Shown here piece by piece: positions 1 to 15,000 of a stretch of 64,000 bases of DNA; position 1 is the stretch's first letter, and the number at the start of each line of letters is the position of its first letter. Below the pieces are notes generated by a model, which saw only the letters and a list, made by a program, of their open reading frames with translations, was not told the DNA's origin and did no database searches. The DNA is from Hippophae tibetana (lineage: Eukaryota; Streptophyta; Magnoliopsida; Rosales; Elaeagnaceae). The position numbers and the translations under genes are program-made. The stretch is taken from the NCBI GenBank assembly GCA_037013495.1, contig CM072810.1, forward strand, positions 108,972,398-109,036,397, in the 5' to 3' direction.

Positions 1-11
1 GCAGAATTTAC

Positions 12-3000
12 TTGTTATTCATGTGGTCCTGAGATATAAGTCTAACTATTTGCATGACTGGAGGCCAATTTGCTGCAAGCCTGAAATGCAAACAAAGTAA
101 ATATGCAAATAAACAAAAATAGAGTGGACCAGCCGTAAAGAAAAATGAAATACTAGTCAAAACATGTGTATTATGTATTAATAAAGATCATAAATAAGTA
201 ATTACTAGTCCACAAATAGTTAAATAAAATCTGGATAAAATAATATACTAGCATTTTGATATTACAGATTGACAGGATAAGTACTTCAAGAATGACAAGA
301 CCATTTCTTCAAAGTATAGATTCTATGGGGATACCGGTTACAATTGAAGGACTACAAGTAAGTTGACAAAATTTAGATTATAAATGATCTTCTACTCAAT
401 AATTAGCGAGAATTTCATGATTTCATTACGTAAAAAAAAATAGCTCAGTTTAATTGGTCTTTATAATATGAAAATATATTTTAGCATTTAAATTTTTTCA
501 GTTATCAAATACTTATTAAAAGAGAAAATTCCATCAATGGTTAACTAGCCCTAACCCAGGAGTTCACACGTACAAACATATATTTGTTTTTCTTGTAAAC
601 ATTAGCATAGAATTTTCTATACTTACGTCTCAGAAGCTGAAGCACTCCTGTAACCCTAAAAAAAGTAAAAAATAAAATAAAAGTAAGTGGTAACAGGAGG
701 TGAGAATATTATAATATAAGTAATAGATTGGTCAGAATGCATATAGCACATTAAGCAGAAGATATTAGATAGATTAGAAAAACTGAAGATAAAAAAGAAA
801 CAACAAGTGCCACTCAATTAAAAGTTATTTATTTCTTTAATAGAACAGAAAGCCTTTAAAAGAAAATTTAGTCAATTTAATCCTAAAAAGAAAGGGGGGC
901 AAATGCCAAATGGAGACAAAGCATGAACATTGAACATATCTGAAAAGAAACAATGCTGATTTATTAAGGTCATTAACATACTTCAAGTTTGGTAATAAAT
1001 ACTGGTTCTCCTTGTCTCTGTCCAGATAAACTTCCCTGCACGTATTCAATGTTTCAAGTATAATCACATAAATCCATTTCAACATTGATAGGAAATAGAA
1101 AAATAGTGGTGGTTAAGTGAAGAATATTGCCAACTAAAAAACCACACATCCGACCTCAGTCACATCCTAACATATAAGAATTTTACCTCCCAGACTCTCA
1201 CGTATTTAGATTGTGCTTGCTGTGCTGCAGTAGAGACCTGTTGTGAAAGTGGAATGCTAACTGCTGAGTTATTCCCAGCAAGTGATTGTAACCCAGACTG
1301 AACTTGTTGGGACATCCCTGGGGTAGGAATCATCGTGCCTGTCCCGGAAGAAGTAACAGATAAACCAAGGCCACTCATCATGTTCGGGTTCATGCCAATA
1401 CCACTTTGAACCATTTGTCCTCCAAACAAATTTGCCTGGCTCATTCCAGGTACAGACTGACCCATACTGACACCTCCTTGGAGATTATTCATTGATTGTG
1501 ACATGCCAATATTTGAATTTCCAGATACATTAGAAGTAGCTGAAGAAAATGGACCTATACCGGAGTTTTGTTGAAGAGCCCCAGACCCAGCAACTGATGT
1601 GATAACTGACTGAGCAGACGACAACATGTTTTGAGAAGTGGGCATAGAAGATGCCATTCCACTAGACATCATGTTTGGCACATGCATTCCCATTGCAGTT
1701 TGACCCATCGGTTGCAGACCCATAGAGCTTCCTCCAGTCAAGGCTGCAGAGTTCATCACTTGACGGACTTGAGATAGATTGTTTAGAATGTTCACGTGGG
1801 TTGGAGCAGGACCCACAGGACGCACGGGCAGTGACACTCCACTTACTATAGGTTTCAGGTCTGACCCATTGTCATTATTTGTGATCATTTCTTGAGAAGT
1901 CGAAGATGGTGGTGATGTTGGCAAGCTAGGGACACCTTGAGAAGTAGGATGGGGAACAGATGGAATGTGTGAAAAAGGTGGCCCCGAAACCATGGAGCTT
2001 ACAGTGCTTGGTTCCTGAAGAATTATTTAACAAGTTAATATCTAGAGACAGATCTAGAGACAGATATCAGAGACAGAAGAAAAAAAGACACTATTCCAAC
2101 AGAATAAAGCAAGAAAATCAATGGAAGAAGATTTATATCTTACAACTTTAATAGTAGTAGGAGGCCTATTTCCAACAGAAATTGGTTTCCGGTTTATCCC
2201 TAACAACAAACAGAATAATGTCAAATTTAGCAAAAGAAAGAGAAATAACAAGTAATTAGCAAGAATTAATTACAATAATTATAAGTATGCTACCATTATG
2301 ACCATGTTTCACAATTTAGCAATTTGAAAAGATAATAAAAAACTTTCAAAACTTCTTCTTTCTCTCTATTCTTTTTTAATTACCTTTTCACACATTTCCT
2401 AATGGGGATTGTTCCAAGATTTGAGGGACGTACAAAGTATGATGCTAAAGCATTAATAAGTTTAAGTTATAAGTTATATTACATGGACTTTTCATTTTTC
2501 ATGAAGTACCCGTGTCCAACGGACACGATATGGACTTGAATATGGATGCTTGACATTTCAAATTGGTGGACATATAAAGAAAAATGAAAAAAATAAGCAT
2601 CGGACATCCAAAAATTTAGAACATTCAGTGTCCTAAAAAGTCTATGCAACATAAGTTAGAAAAAGCATAGTAGTAAAATAACACTTGAAAGATAGATCCA
2701 CGAAAACCAAAACAAAAAATCATAAAAGGGTGACACTATTACCAAAATTATTTTTCGTTTAATGACAACATTATCCAACTACATTGACACTAAAATGTAA
2801 TTGATTATAGGGATAAAATAGACAACTCAAACATAACTTTTGTGGCAATAACAAAAATCACAAAATAAGTGTTTGGCTTCAAAAATAGACCTTTGTAAAG
2901 CACAAAATAAGGAAGTTCAATTTACATGATCCTTAGGGTTTTCAAAACTCAATCTTAAAGATCAACCCCTAAGCTTCCTCCTTTAATTTACATACAATAG

Positions 3001-6000
3001 AAAATTCCCCTAGAAATTCAAGTCAAAGAATATAACAAATTTTAATATAAAACTTAATATTTTGATCTTAAAATATATTAGCTTAACTACTTCATTACTC
3101 CCTAAACTAAGAGCAATTTTATACATACATCTCTTAACTTTTAAAATATATAATTTAGTCCTCAATTTTTAAAATTTTACATATAGGTCCTTAAACTTTT
3201 AAATCATACCATTTAGGTTTCAAACAAAATTTTGAGACATATGTGTGCAGTTTAAAACTTTAAGACAATCATATAATTTAAAAGTTCAAGGACAAATATG
3301 TGAAGTTTTAAAAATTTGAGAAACAAATCCTACCTTTTTTTTAAGTTTGAGAACCCATATATGAATCTAATCAAAGTTTAGAACCAATAATATAATTCAG
3401 CGAAATATATATTACTTATTGTTGCTCTCTCTCATACAAGCTCGAAAATTTAAGAAAGTAGAAAATTGACAACGATGTACCACATAACGTATATTGCTTT
3501 GTTACATGTTCTCTTCATTCTTTGTGAAGTACCATGCCCAATGAAATATATGACATAGGTATATGGGTATGGTACTCAATACTCTAAATACATGAAAAAT
3601 TATAGATATTAAGAAAAACAGCCATGTCCACCACCCAAATACATCCTAAAATGGACACTTCAAATGAGTCCTAAACAAGTCCATAGATTAATTATTACGC
3701 AAAACTGCTAATATTGGAGCAAAGAGAATTGTAGAAATATATACTTAGGTCTTGACAAAATACCAATTAGAGAATCAAAATTCTTGCCAATCAAAAAGTC
3801 AGATCAATTCTATAAATGACAAAAAATAGATTGACACATCATTTTGTTCTTCACCAAACATATGTAGTTCTATAAGAATGCTTCTTAAGGAGTTATAAGA
3901 AAAGAAACCAACAAAACATGCAAGGATGAGTCGATAACACCATGACAAGATGCATTAACATTAAAAATCTCATAAAGGATAAGAAGATTGATTGTTCAAA
4001 CAACCTGATGGAGGCGGGTCAGCAACCGATGTAACAGGGGTTATGTCCATCTTTACAGGACCCTGATTTACAGGCAAACTTATCACTCCATTACGACTTA
4101 GAGCAGCAAGAGCCTCCAAAAAGTTATCTGAAATTAGAACAAGAAAATAAGGGTTTTTTGCATGATCAATGGCAGGATCAGCTGCTCGAGGATTGCGCTT
4201 TCCCTACATTGGAAAAGTAAACATTCAGTACTATGTCAGCTGGTAGCAAGGAATCTTTTAATTTTTTAACAAACAAAGCAGAATTTCCCATGGCAAAATA
4301 AAAGTTTTGGACATCATCGTGACAAGTTAATTAATACCATATTGCACCATCTATGTATGCAAACATCATTTTACTTAAAAAGCCACAAATCCCTTGATAG
4401 TTATTCATGCAATGATCTGAAAAGATTTTATTTATGTAGACGTCTTCCAGAGGCTAACTAACGAATCAAATTACACTAACATAAAACTAAGTATCGGGAT
4501 CTTATTCATAAAACTTGGGGGCAATAAAATGAAACAAGAAGAAATTTTTCTATATTATTATAATTACCGTGTTGTATATGGCTCTAAGTTTTGGAAGCTG
4601 CTTTGGACAAATGACCGACAGAGAAACTGACAACTGCATAGCAAAACGTTAACATGTTATCATTTACGTGCAATTTTCAGGCTAAACAAACCACTACTCA
4701 ATAGCAACAAATAATCTAACATAAAAAAAGTACCTGAGGAAAAAATTTAGCCAAGGTGTCAGCATCAGAAAGACGGCTTTCTATTTGAGAGTCCATGTTA
4801 TCACTCTGCTCCAAGCTTTGTATTTGGGGTCTATAAATTGGTGTCGGCAAGGGGTAAGGATTATTTGCAGCAATAAGAATACAATGCTTTTGGTAATCAA
4901 CACTCTGTTGAGTTGGATTTCCATTTTGAGGAATAGGGAACATCTGAATTGTTCATCAAAATAATTTAAGATTATAAGATCATAGAAATGAAGCTGATAT
5001 GGTTACAGTCAGAAGTAACAAAAATATTCAACTTTGACTTTATCAAGAGATCAAATTGTTAACATTAAATTACAATCAAATGTAACTCTCACATTCTTTG
5101 CAGTTACACAAACCAATTTGTATTCGAATCTACGGACAATGGGTTTTTTCTTTCTTTCTTTTTTGGCCAAAAGTGGTTATTTCTGACTAGTAAGACTTTC
5201 AATAGGAAACATTCAAAAGAAAGGTATAGAAGTAGAATATTACTATTCTGAAACCATGAACTAAGAAATAGCAAAGTAGCCATAGAAGAACTGTACTGGA
5301 GCTCTTAAAATTGATTGCATCTATGAAAATAAAGAATTTGTGAAAACAAGTAGCACAATAAAGTATAAAGTTAATTGTTGTCCATGGAAAATAGCAATTC
5401 AAGCTTGATAGAGCTTAGGTTTCCATTTCTACAAATGATAAGTAGAAACATACAATAACATGAGATTAAAAGCGCAAGGAGAAAAAAAATTGTACGCATA
5501 ATTATATGAGAAACAAGAAGATAAGCAAATTGAGAGAGTGGCCAAAATTTAGCAAATAAAACTTTATTGTATGAGAAACAAAAAGATAAGTTCTATTGAG
5601 AAACCCTTTAATATCCACGTCATGTCTGCACATAGGGGAATATATCGAGAAAGGAAACAAATTAATGCTATCACATAGTCTACCATGCAATGTTCACACC
5701 ATTAATTTTTCGTAGCCTGCCTATCAGTCATCTTATAACTCAAGGTAAATGTTTGTTGCTGCTGCTTCTGAGAGATAAAAATTCAACAATGAAATAGGTT
5801 GATGAAGGTGTTCAACAGCCTCAAACACACGTATTTAAGAATACAGATATTCAGAGCACCCATAACATCTAGACATTCTTTTACATTCATTGCCCCAAAA
5901 CAATTTAAAACAAAAAACACAAAAAAACTAATGAAAAGTTTAAATTAGTTGGCTCCATGTTCAATTCTTAAAGATGAAATCAGAAACATGGAACATAAAT

Positions 6001-9000
6001 TAATGAAATTGTGACGGATTATATCTTAGATCAAAATGAAAGCCATCAAGAAATTTATGTCAAAGCATAATGCAGCATACCATTAGAGCTTCGGAAAGCC
6101 CTTCTGCAATTGCAGCATCGTTGAAACCACCACCAGAAAAAGGTATGGCATTAAGCCAATCCAAGAAATTATCCACATCTCTAGTCCAGCCACTCCTTTG
6201 TACAAGGCAACCTGCAAAATGTAAAGCACAATATAATTACAATAGCTTGTTAGCGAATTATGCTTATTTATAAGTGAGCTGCAACAAGAGCATCTAAAAT
6301 ATAATAATCAATGAATCAAGGTACAGTTAAAAGAAATCTCTAAGATTAGGAAACTGGAGATTTATAGGAGTGGCTCAACACAAAGTTCAAATATTCAGAG
6401 AATCAATAACAAAACTAGTTTATAAATTCTAAGAAAATCAAAATATGAAAAATCTCATTTTCAACTTAAAAGACCAAGGGAGAGAGTTGCAAATAAAATC
6501 GAGAATTTCTACTATGATTCTAAAATTCTGATTCAATTTTATAAAGGTAAAAATCGTTGCTCATTGAAAAAACCCATCTAGTAAATAAGAAATAATTGGA
6601 TAAAGAAATGTCATGTTTTGTTCCTCAGATGAATTTGTTATTACTTTGATGCAAGAAAACATTGGATAGAAAAGAATGAGAAAAATGCATACCATAAATA
6701 TTTCCATGAGTACTGAACGTGACCAAAGCGAACTCAACAATGGAATTTGAAGGCTTCTGTTTATTAAAATAAATTAATAATAAACATAGCAACAATAATA
6801 ACAAAAGCAATAATTATAAGGATAATTGTGGGAAAAACCTAGAGCATTAAACATTAGAAGAAAAATAATTAGTTAGAATGCTATCATTTAATCCTCAATA
6901 AAGACAATAACCGAATTAGTAACTTCTAATATGCCCCATTTGGTCCCAACCTTTTGTTGACTGACCGATTTAGTCAACAATTTGATCCCAACCTTTTTTT
7001 ATTGGACAGAATTATCCCTAACCTTTTCTAATGTGCTTCTCTGATTTCAATAAGAAAACTAAAGTTATAGAAAAATGAACTGTTGGTATTCCATATAGAC
7101 GAAAAAACAACAAAAACACTGCAGACCTCCATTTATGGTTATAAATTATTGTCAACTTTGTAAGCCAACAACACTATCACAAGGAACATATTTAAGTGTG
7201 CAGGTCCAGCAAGTAAAATGGAAGTAGCACATAGAGCCTACAGCCATGATTGTTTCTTTTCATTCCTAATTTTTGAAGGATTAGGGTATCTGATTCTCTG
7301 ATACAGACTAAGTACCTTTTGAATCTTAACGGAGGTTTAAAATGACTTTAGTCGTAGAATATGAACGGGCAACAATTTCACTTATCTACAACTTTCGGTT
7401 TTTTTATTTAAATTAGAGAAAGGCATCATGTGCACATGCCTTTTTCCCATTATTTCTAATGGGACTAACACATAGGTCACCTAATTGGTCAGATAAGAGA
7501 AGAGAGTGGGCGGGCCAAATTGGTCCAATTAAAAATTACAAGACTAATTTGGTCTAATTAGAAAAGGTTATGATGTAAGAGGTTAAGGGGAGATAGCAAG
7601 AATTCATCAAACACAAAATATTCAGTACAGCTAAAAATACACCTATATATGCTAAACTAAAGATAATTATGTGCCACACAATATCTTCTTTTTTATTTTT
7701 TAAATAAGAAACATTATATTATCTCAAAATATGTAATAAATACAAAAATACAAAGAGCGAAGAGGTCCTAACATTAAAACAGCAATACACAATGAAAACC
7801 CTAATTTATCCTACATTATTCTCCCCTACTCCGACAAGTTCAAAGGCCAAATAATAGGAATTGCTTCAACCATTCTGAGAGCTGCATGAGAAACAGCAAA
7901 TGAGGAATGAAATCTTTCATTACCTATTATCATTTTAATGTTTGGATATTATAAGGTCCATGTATCCATATTTTTTAATCCAATGGTCAAGATTCATATT
8001 ACATGTTACATCTCTCTTGAAGACACATATAGCAAGAAGCATATTAATCTGAAACTGATAGAAATACTAAGCAACTATAGGAGATGACTTCTAGTATGGA
8101 AAGTTGCATGCCGATCTCATGAATGTTCTGAACAATGACTTCATCCAGTAGACGTCTAGAGAGATCACATGCAATTATGAGAACTGAGTATCTAAAAATG
8201 CTATATTAAATGCATTTATGTGTATTGTTATATGTTTTGCAGGAAACACAGCCAAACAACAGAATTTTGTGTGCTACAATAGAGATGCCACTAAGGTCAT
8301 GGCTAAAAAATTGTGTACCTGCCCAATCAACTCATTGCCACAGAAAGACCTGCATGAATGCCAAAATAAATTATAAATGGAAAAGAAAGTTAGTGTCATC
8401 AAATCAAAAACCTCACTGGCCATAAAAATGAAAATTAATGAAAATAAAACCACAATACACATTTATTTATAATAATTGTGTAAAATCAGAATTCACTCTT
8501 GTTATCTTCCATTCAAAGATACTATATATTTATATACAAAGCTAAGAACACTATTAGTTGATAGACATCTAATACACAACTAATATATTCAACTAGTGAT
8601 AGACACCTAATATACAACTAATATATTCAACTAGTGATAAACACCTAATACACAACTAATATATCTAACACTCCCCCTCAAGTTGGAGCATAGATATTAA
8701 TCATGCCCAACTTGTTACAAAGATAATTAACATGAACCCCACTTAAAGCTTTCGTGAAGATATCTCCTAATTGTTCTCCAGTCTTCACATATCCTGTAGA
8801 AATCAAACCTTGTTGAATTTTCTCGCGAACAAAATGACAATCAATTTAAATGTATTTAGTTCGCTCATGAAACACAGGATTAGAAGTAATATGAAAAGCA
8901 GCTTGGTTATCACACCACAATTTCGTTGGTACTGAAGTTTTAAGACCTACTTCATCCAAGAGATGATATATCCACATTATCTCAAACGCAGATTGTGTCA

Positions 9001-12000
9001 TAACCCTATATTCTGACTCTGCATTCGACTATGACACAACATTGTGCTTCTTGCTTTTCCATGAGACCAAATTTCCTCCAATGAAAATACAATAGCTTGA
9101 TGTGGATCTTCTATCCACTTTAGAACCTACCTAATCTGCATCTGAAAAACATTCAATATGAGTGTGTCCATGATTTGCATACAAGATACCACATTCAGGT
9201 GCTCCTTTCAAGTAACACAAGATTTGCTCTAACGCTACCCAATGATGAACTATTGGGGATGACATAAATTGGATAACAGCACTGACAGAATATGCAATAT
9301 CTAGACGAGTCACGGTAAGATAGTTCAGCTTTCCAACAATCCTTCGATGTCTCTCAGGATCTTTAAAGAGTTCCCCATCTCTTGTAAGGTAGATGTTTAG
9401 AGTCATTGGAGCACTACAAAACTTTGCTCCTAATTTTTCTGTTTCAATTGGTAAGTACAAGACATATTTTCTCTAAGATAGAAAGATACATTTTTTACTC
9501 CTTGTGACTTCAACACCCAAGAAATACTTTAGCATCCTCAAATCCTTCGTGTGAAACTGAGTATGTAGGAAAGACTTAAGAGATGAAATTCCCATAGTAT
9601 CACTTCCAGTAATAACAATGTCATCTACATACACAACTAAAAGAATGATATCAACTTCTGATTGTTTGTAGAACACAGAATAGTCAAACTTGCTTTTCAT
9701 CATACAAAACGTTTCTATAGCTTGACTAAATTTTCCAAACCAAGCACGAGGACTCTGTCTCAAACCATACAAAGATTTATGGAGACGACAAACTTGCCTA
9801 GACTCCTCCTGAGCAACAAAACCAGGAGGTTGCTCCATAAACACCTCCTCTTGAAGATCACTATGAAGAAAAGCATTCTTGATATCTAGTTGATGCAAAG
9901 GCCAATAGCGAGTAGCTGCCATAGAAATAAACAACCGAACAGAGGTCAATTTAGCAACAAGAGAGAAAGTGTCAGAATAGTCCATTCCATAGGTTTTAGC
10001 ATATCCCTTAGCAACAAGATGGCTCTTTAATCGAGCAACTGACCCATCCGGATTAACCTTAACTGTGAACACCCATGTGCATCCGATGACCCGTTTCCCT
10101 GAAGGTAAATCAACCAAGTCCCAAGTACCATTGTCATCCAAAGCATTCATTTCCTCTATCATTGCATGATGCCAACTAGGATGAGTTATGGCTTCGTGAA
10201 CAGTTTTAGGGATAGAAATAGAATCAAGAGAGACAATAAAAGAGCAAGAGGAAGACGACAAGCAGTTATAAGAAACAAAAGAAGAAATAGGATAAGTACA
10301 TTGACGTTTACCTTTGTGTAATGCAATAGGAAGATCATCGTTCAAGACTGGATCTGATGACGAAAGAGCAGGTGCAGGACATGAATCAGAAGGTCTATGT
10401 CTGGAGTAGACTTGAGTAATAGGAGGCTTGACAGGAATTGGATTAGAGACAGATTCAAATAATGTGATAGAATAGACTAACAAATCATCATCATCCCTCT
10501 GATGTGTAAGAGGAGGAGAAGACGAAAAATAGGGTGTGTTTTCCATGAAGGTAACATCAATTGAGACAAGATATTTGTTAAGACTAGGACAATAGCATCT
10601 ATAACCTTTCTGGAGACGAGAATAACCAAGGAAGATACACTTCAAAAACTTGGGATCCAATTTAGTAACATGAGGACGAACGTCCCGAACAAAACAAGTG
10701 CTACCAAATATCCTAGGGTCAACCGAAAATAGTGATTTATTAGGAAACTAGATTTTGTAAGGAATCTCACCATGAAGAACAGATGAGGGCATGCGATTAA
10801 TAAGAAAACATGTTGAAACTGTATCGGCCGAAAAAGGTTTAGAAACATTCATTTGAAATAATAAGACACGTACAGTTTCGAGAAGATGTTTGTTCTTACG
10901 TTCTGTCACTCCATTTTGAGATGGAGTATCAACACACGAAGTTTCATAAAGCATGCCATTTTGAACCATATAAGATTGAAACAAAGCTAATGTATATTCT
11001 TTGGCATTATCACTTCTCAAAGTACGAATGGAAACATTAAATTGAGTTTTAATCTCAACACAAAATGCGCAAAAAATATAAAACAATTCAAAATGACTCT
11101 TCATTAAATATAACCGAGTTACACGAGAATAATCATCCACAAAAGTAACAAAATACTTAAATCTAGGTTTAGACAAAATAGGACAAGGATCCCAAACATC
11201 AGAATGAACTAATTCAAAAGGAACACTAGCACGTTTATTAACTCTTAGATTTGAACTAAGACGATGATGTTTTACAAATTGACAAGACTCACAATCTAAT
11301 GAAGACAGCTTACTAAACTGTGGATAAAATTTTTGAAGTAAAGGAAGAGATGGATGACCCAATCTACAATGTGCCTCGAAGAAAGAGGTTACACCAAAAC
11401 AAGCACAGATTTCGATATTGGTGTGTCAAGAATATAGAGGCCTCCAGACTCATGTCCTTTACTAATAGTCTTTCTCATCATAAGATCCTGAAATAAGCAA
11501 CGATCAGGAAAAAATGAGATGCAACAGTTAAGATTACGAGTAAGCTGACTTACAGAGATCAAATTAAAGGATAAGCTAGGTAAATGTAAGACAGATAACA
11601 AAGGAAGCAAAGGAGTGAGAGTAATTGTGCCAGACCCAAGAACACGAGATGGTGACCCATCGGCTAAGGTAACAGTAGAGGTGGAAGTGTGTGACTGAAG
11701 AGTAGAAAATAGACTAGAATTACCTGTCATATGATCTGTGGCACCAGAATCAATAACTCATTTGGAAGATGAGAAAAGAAGACACGCATTTGGTTTACCT
11801 GAATCAGCCAATTTTTTAGCAGTATCATAAGTGAATGTAATATGGACCGAGTGACCTCTCTGATGCTTGTACTGAAGCTTTCTACAATCATGTTTCGTAT
11901 GTCCTGGTTTGTGACAATAGTGACACACAATATCTCCTGGGTCTTATGGTCGAGTTTCAAACTCTTGCGAGCCACCTCCTTTGTTTTTACTCATATAAGT

Positions 12001-15000
12001 TGACCGTCCAGGCTCATAATTATTATTTCGGCTGACCAAAGTACCATTTAATTGAGCAAGTGGGGGTGGAGTGTCTTCTGTACGAAGTACTCGACTAAAT
12101 ACTTCTTGTAAAAAGATCTCAGAACCAGAAAGAACATGTGACTTAGCAATCTCAAAAGCAGAGGGAAGACTGACAAGAAAACTCATAACTGCCATTTATT
12201 CCCGTTGGTTTTACTGAACCTTCACATCAGGGCTAAAAGGCATCAAACTATTGAGCTCCTTATAAGTCCTTTTAAATTCCATAAAATAATTCGTGAGGGA
12301 TTGATCTTGTTTGTCTATACGATAAAATGATTTGTATACCTCATACATGTGAGAAAGATTTCCTTTACCAGAATATAAGAAATCCAAATAATCCATCAAT
12401 TCCTTAACGAATTCACAATGAATGATCAAGTCAATTACATTGCTCTCAATAAAATTCCGAATCTGCAGAAATAAGCAGGCATCTTCTCTAAGTCATGTCT
12501 GCTTTGAATCATCTTTAGGAGGATCATTAGTCAAATGAGTATCTTTGTCGATACTTCTCAAATAAATTCGAATGGTTTTGCTCCAAGTCAAATAATTCGA
12601 ACCATTGAGCTTATGGTCCGTGATTTTAGACATCACAGGCACCATATCCGTCACAACATTAGATTTCTTTTCAGCCATAACTCCTACAAACTACAAGGCA
12701 GCGAACAAACAAACAAACAAAATCCAACGAGGTCAACGACCAAACACGCAGCGAACAAGAACACAAAATTAGAAGAACCCAAACCGGAACAATCACAAAA
12801 CGATGAGTGCCAAACCACCACAGATGATGTCGGGGAATGCTGGAGAGCAACACGAGGACGATCGGAGAAGACTGCTACAAGGACGCGCTATCACGTGCCA
12901 GTGCGTGGAAAGATGCAAAAATTTGTGATGGCGCGTGAAACCCATTCGCGGCTCGTATGGTGATCGGACTTCGGGGTTTGGTCGGTCGGTGACTGGGCTT
13001 CCTCCCTGTGCCGGTGGTGAGAATATTTTTTCACTCTAAAAGGCGCGTGGGATGATGGAAAAAAATCGCGGTGGCACGTGGAGCACACTTGCGACTCGTC
13101 TGGTGACCGAATTTCAGGGTTTGGCCGGCTGGCGGCTGGGCTTTCTCCCTGTGCTGGAGGTGAGAATAAATTTGCACTCCAAAAGGGTGTTCCAAGTTAG
13201 AATCCAAAAATGTACTAAACCCTAATTTGTGTTTATCCAAAATTAGACCCTAATTTGAATGGAAAAAGAAAAAGAATTCCCAATTTTGTAACCCAAATGC
13301 TCTGATACCATGTAAAATCAGAATTCATTCTTGTTATCTTCCATTCAAAGATCCTACATATTTATATACAAAGTTAGGGACACTATTAGGTGATAGACAT
13401 CTAATACACAACTAAGACACCTAATACACACAACTAATATATTCAACTAGTGATAGACACCTAATACACAACTAATATATCTAACAAACTGAAATGGCCT
13501 CATAAGTACACATTGTTGCTACTATCTATGCACAAAAAGCATCAAATTTTGTCGCTTCGATTTATATGATAGGAATAAACCAAGTTTTCTTTTTAAAGAT
13601 TCTTTGAATAGCATTAAACCATGTTATTTGACTTATTTTGTTTTTACTACGGACACTTTGAATGCATAGTAAGCCAACATGATGCATCATGTTAGAAGTT
13701 GTGAGGATACCAACTCTCCCAAAAGCGCATTAAGCCATGTTATTTGACTTATTTTGTTTTTACTACAAACACTTTGAATGCATAGTAAACCAACTTGATG
13801 CATCATGTTAGAAGTTGTTAGGAAACCAACTCTACTAAAAGTTTAAACTTTTGGAAGAGTTGGTTTCTAACTTTTGAGAGAGTTGGTTTCTCAACAAATT
13901 CTAACATGGTATCAAAACTGGAGCTCCTGTGTTCAAGGCTCAATAACCCAAATTGTTGAATTGCAAGTGTTTGACATGCATTATTCACAACACGTGGGGG
14001 AGTGATAAATGTATAAAAATATTGTTGGCCCTTCTCTCACTAGTTTATGCTTTTAAGAGAATTGGTTTCCTAACAACTTCTAACATGGTATCAAAATTAG
14101 AAGTCATGTGCTCAAGACCCAAAAACCCCAATTGTTGAATTACAAGTATTTGACATGCATGGTGCAAAAAGCCAACACTTGTGTGAAAGTAATAAATGTA
14201 TAAAAATATTGTTAACCCTTCTCCCACCAGCTTAAGCTTTTAAAAGAATTGATAAAGTGAAAAGGAAAGCTCTGCTCCTTCTATGTAGAATACATCGGTA
14301 CTACATAAAGAATCTATATAAACTTCGAAGTATAGCCACTTTCATGGCTTGCATTACTCAAAATCATACAGTGCCATGACTCCCTTCTTTCAGTTTGAAC
14401 AGGTCAAATGGACTACAATACCACAAGATACATGATCTTTTGAAGGATCTATGGAGTTCACTCCTTATCATTATAAGCATTTTATAATTTATTCATTCCA
14501 AGTAATAAAATCCAAGACATGCCATTGGATTTCTTCATAAAAAATTTCTTTTATTAAACTTTCCAAAACATCCAAACACTGTCATAAATAAATGCCAATC
14601 CATTGAGGCAAGCACATACCAGATTAGCATCAGCCAACAAGCAACCTCACACTCCAAAAGGGAATGGTGGTGCATTGGTTGACCACTCTTTCTTTCTAGA
14701 CATTATAGGTCACTTGTATACAGCCTATAAATTATCAGAGTCCTAATTATTGATTGATTTCAAAGTTAAAAGTCTCATTTCAAAAGTGAATGCGTTAAAA
14801 AGAGAATAGTTTGATTGGATTCTGGAAGAATTTTAAATGTCATATTCAGTACGTATCAGACACAAGCTTCCATACAAAAGAAATAACCCAATTAGTAAAT
14901 TAAGAATAGACACTTTCATTAAACCGGAAGAAATTTTTCCATTAGTTACTTTATCTGCCAAATCATTTCAACCTGCATAATTCAAACTGTAAAAAATATA

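Larger units (their letters stand above)
8479..13486 (-). mobile_element. Ty1/Copia LTR retrotransposon in MED25 intron 1, defective
   Basis: This is a complete-length but dead Copia element in the same orientation as MED25. It has two LTRs (8479-8670 and 13311-13486, TG...CA), a tRNA-Met primer-binding site reading TGGTATCAGAGC next to the right LTR, and a polypurine tract (minus strand TTGAGGGGGAG) next to the left LTR. The flanks are AATTG (8474-8478) and AACTG (13487-13491), a probable 5-bp target duplication with one later mismatch. The order protease, integrase, reverse transcriptase, RNase H is the Copia order. Several in-frame stops break the polyprotein, so it could not move on its own. 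The short LTRs and Met primer site fit many plant Copia lineages; I do not assign one. Confidence 0.93.

Noticed and set aside
1160-1993. A 277-residue open frame that could be taken as a single-exon gene
   Set aside because: It is MED25 exon 9 running past its splice donor at 1187/1186; codons beyond that are intron.
6930-7600. Possible MITE with ends AACCTTTTCTAAT / ATTAGAAAAGGTT in a MED25 intron
   Set aside because: The inverted words are short, sit at uneven places, and no target duplication could be found.
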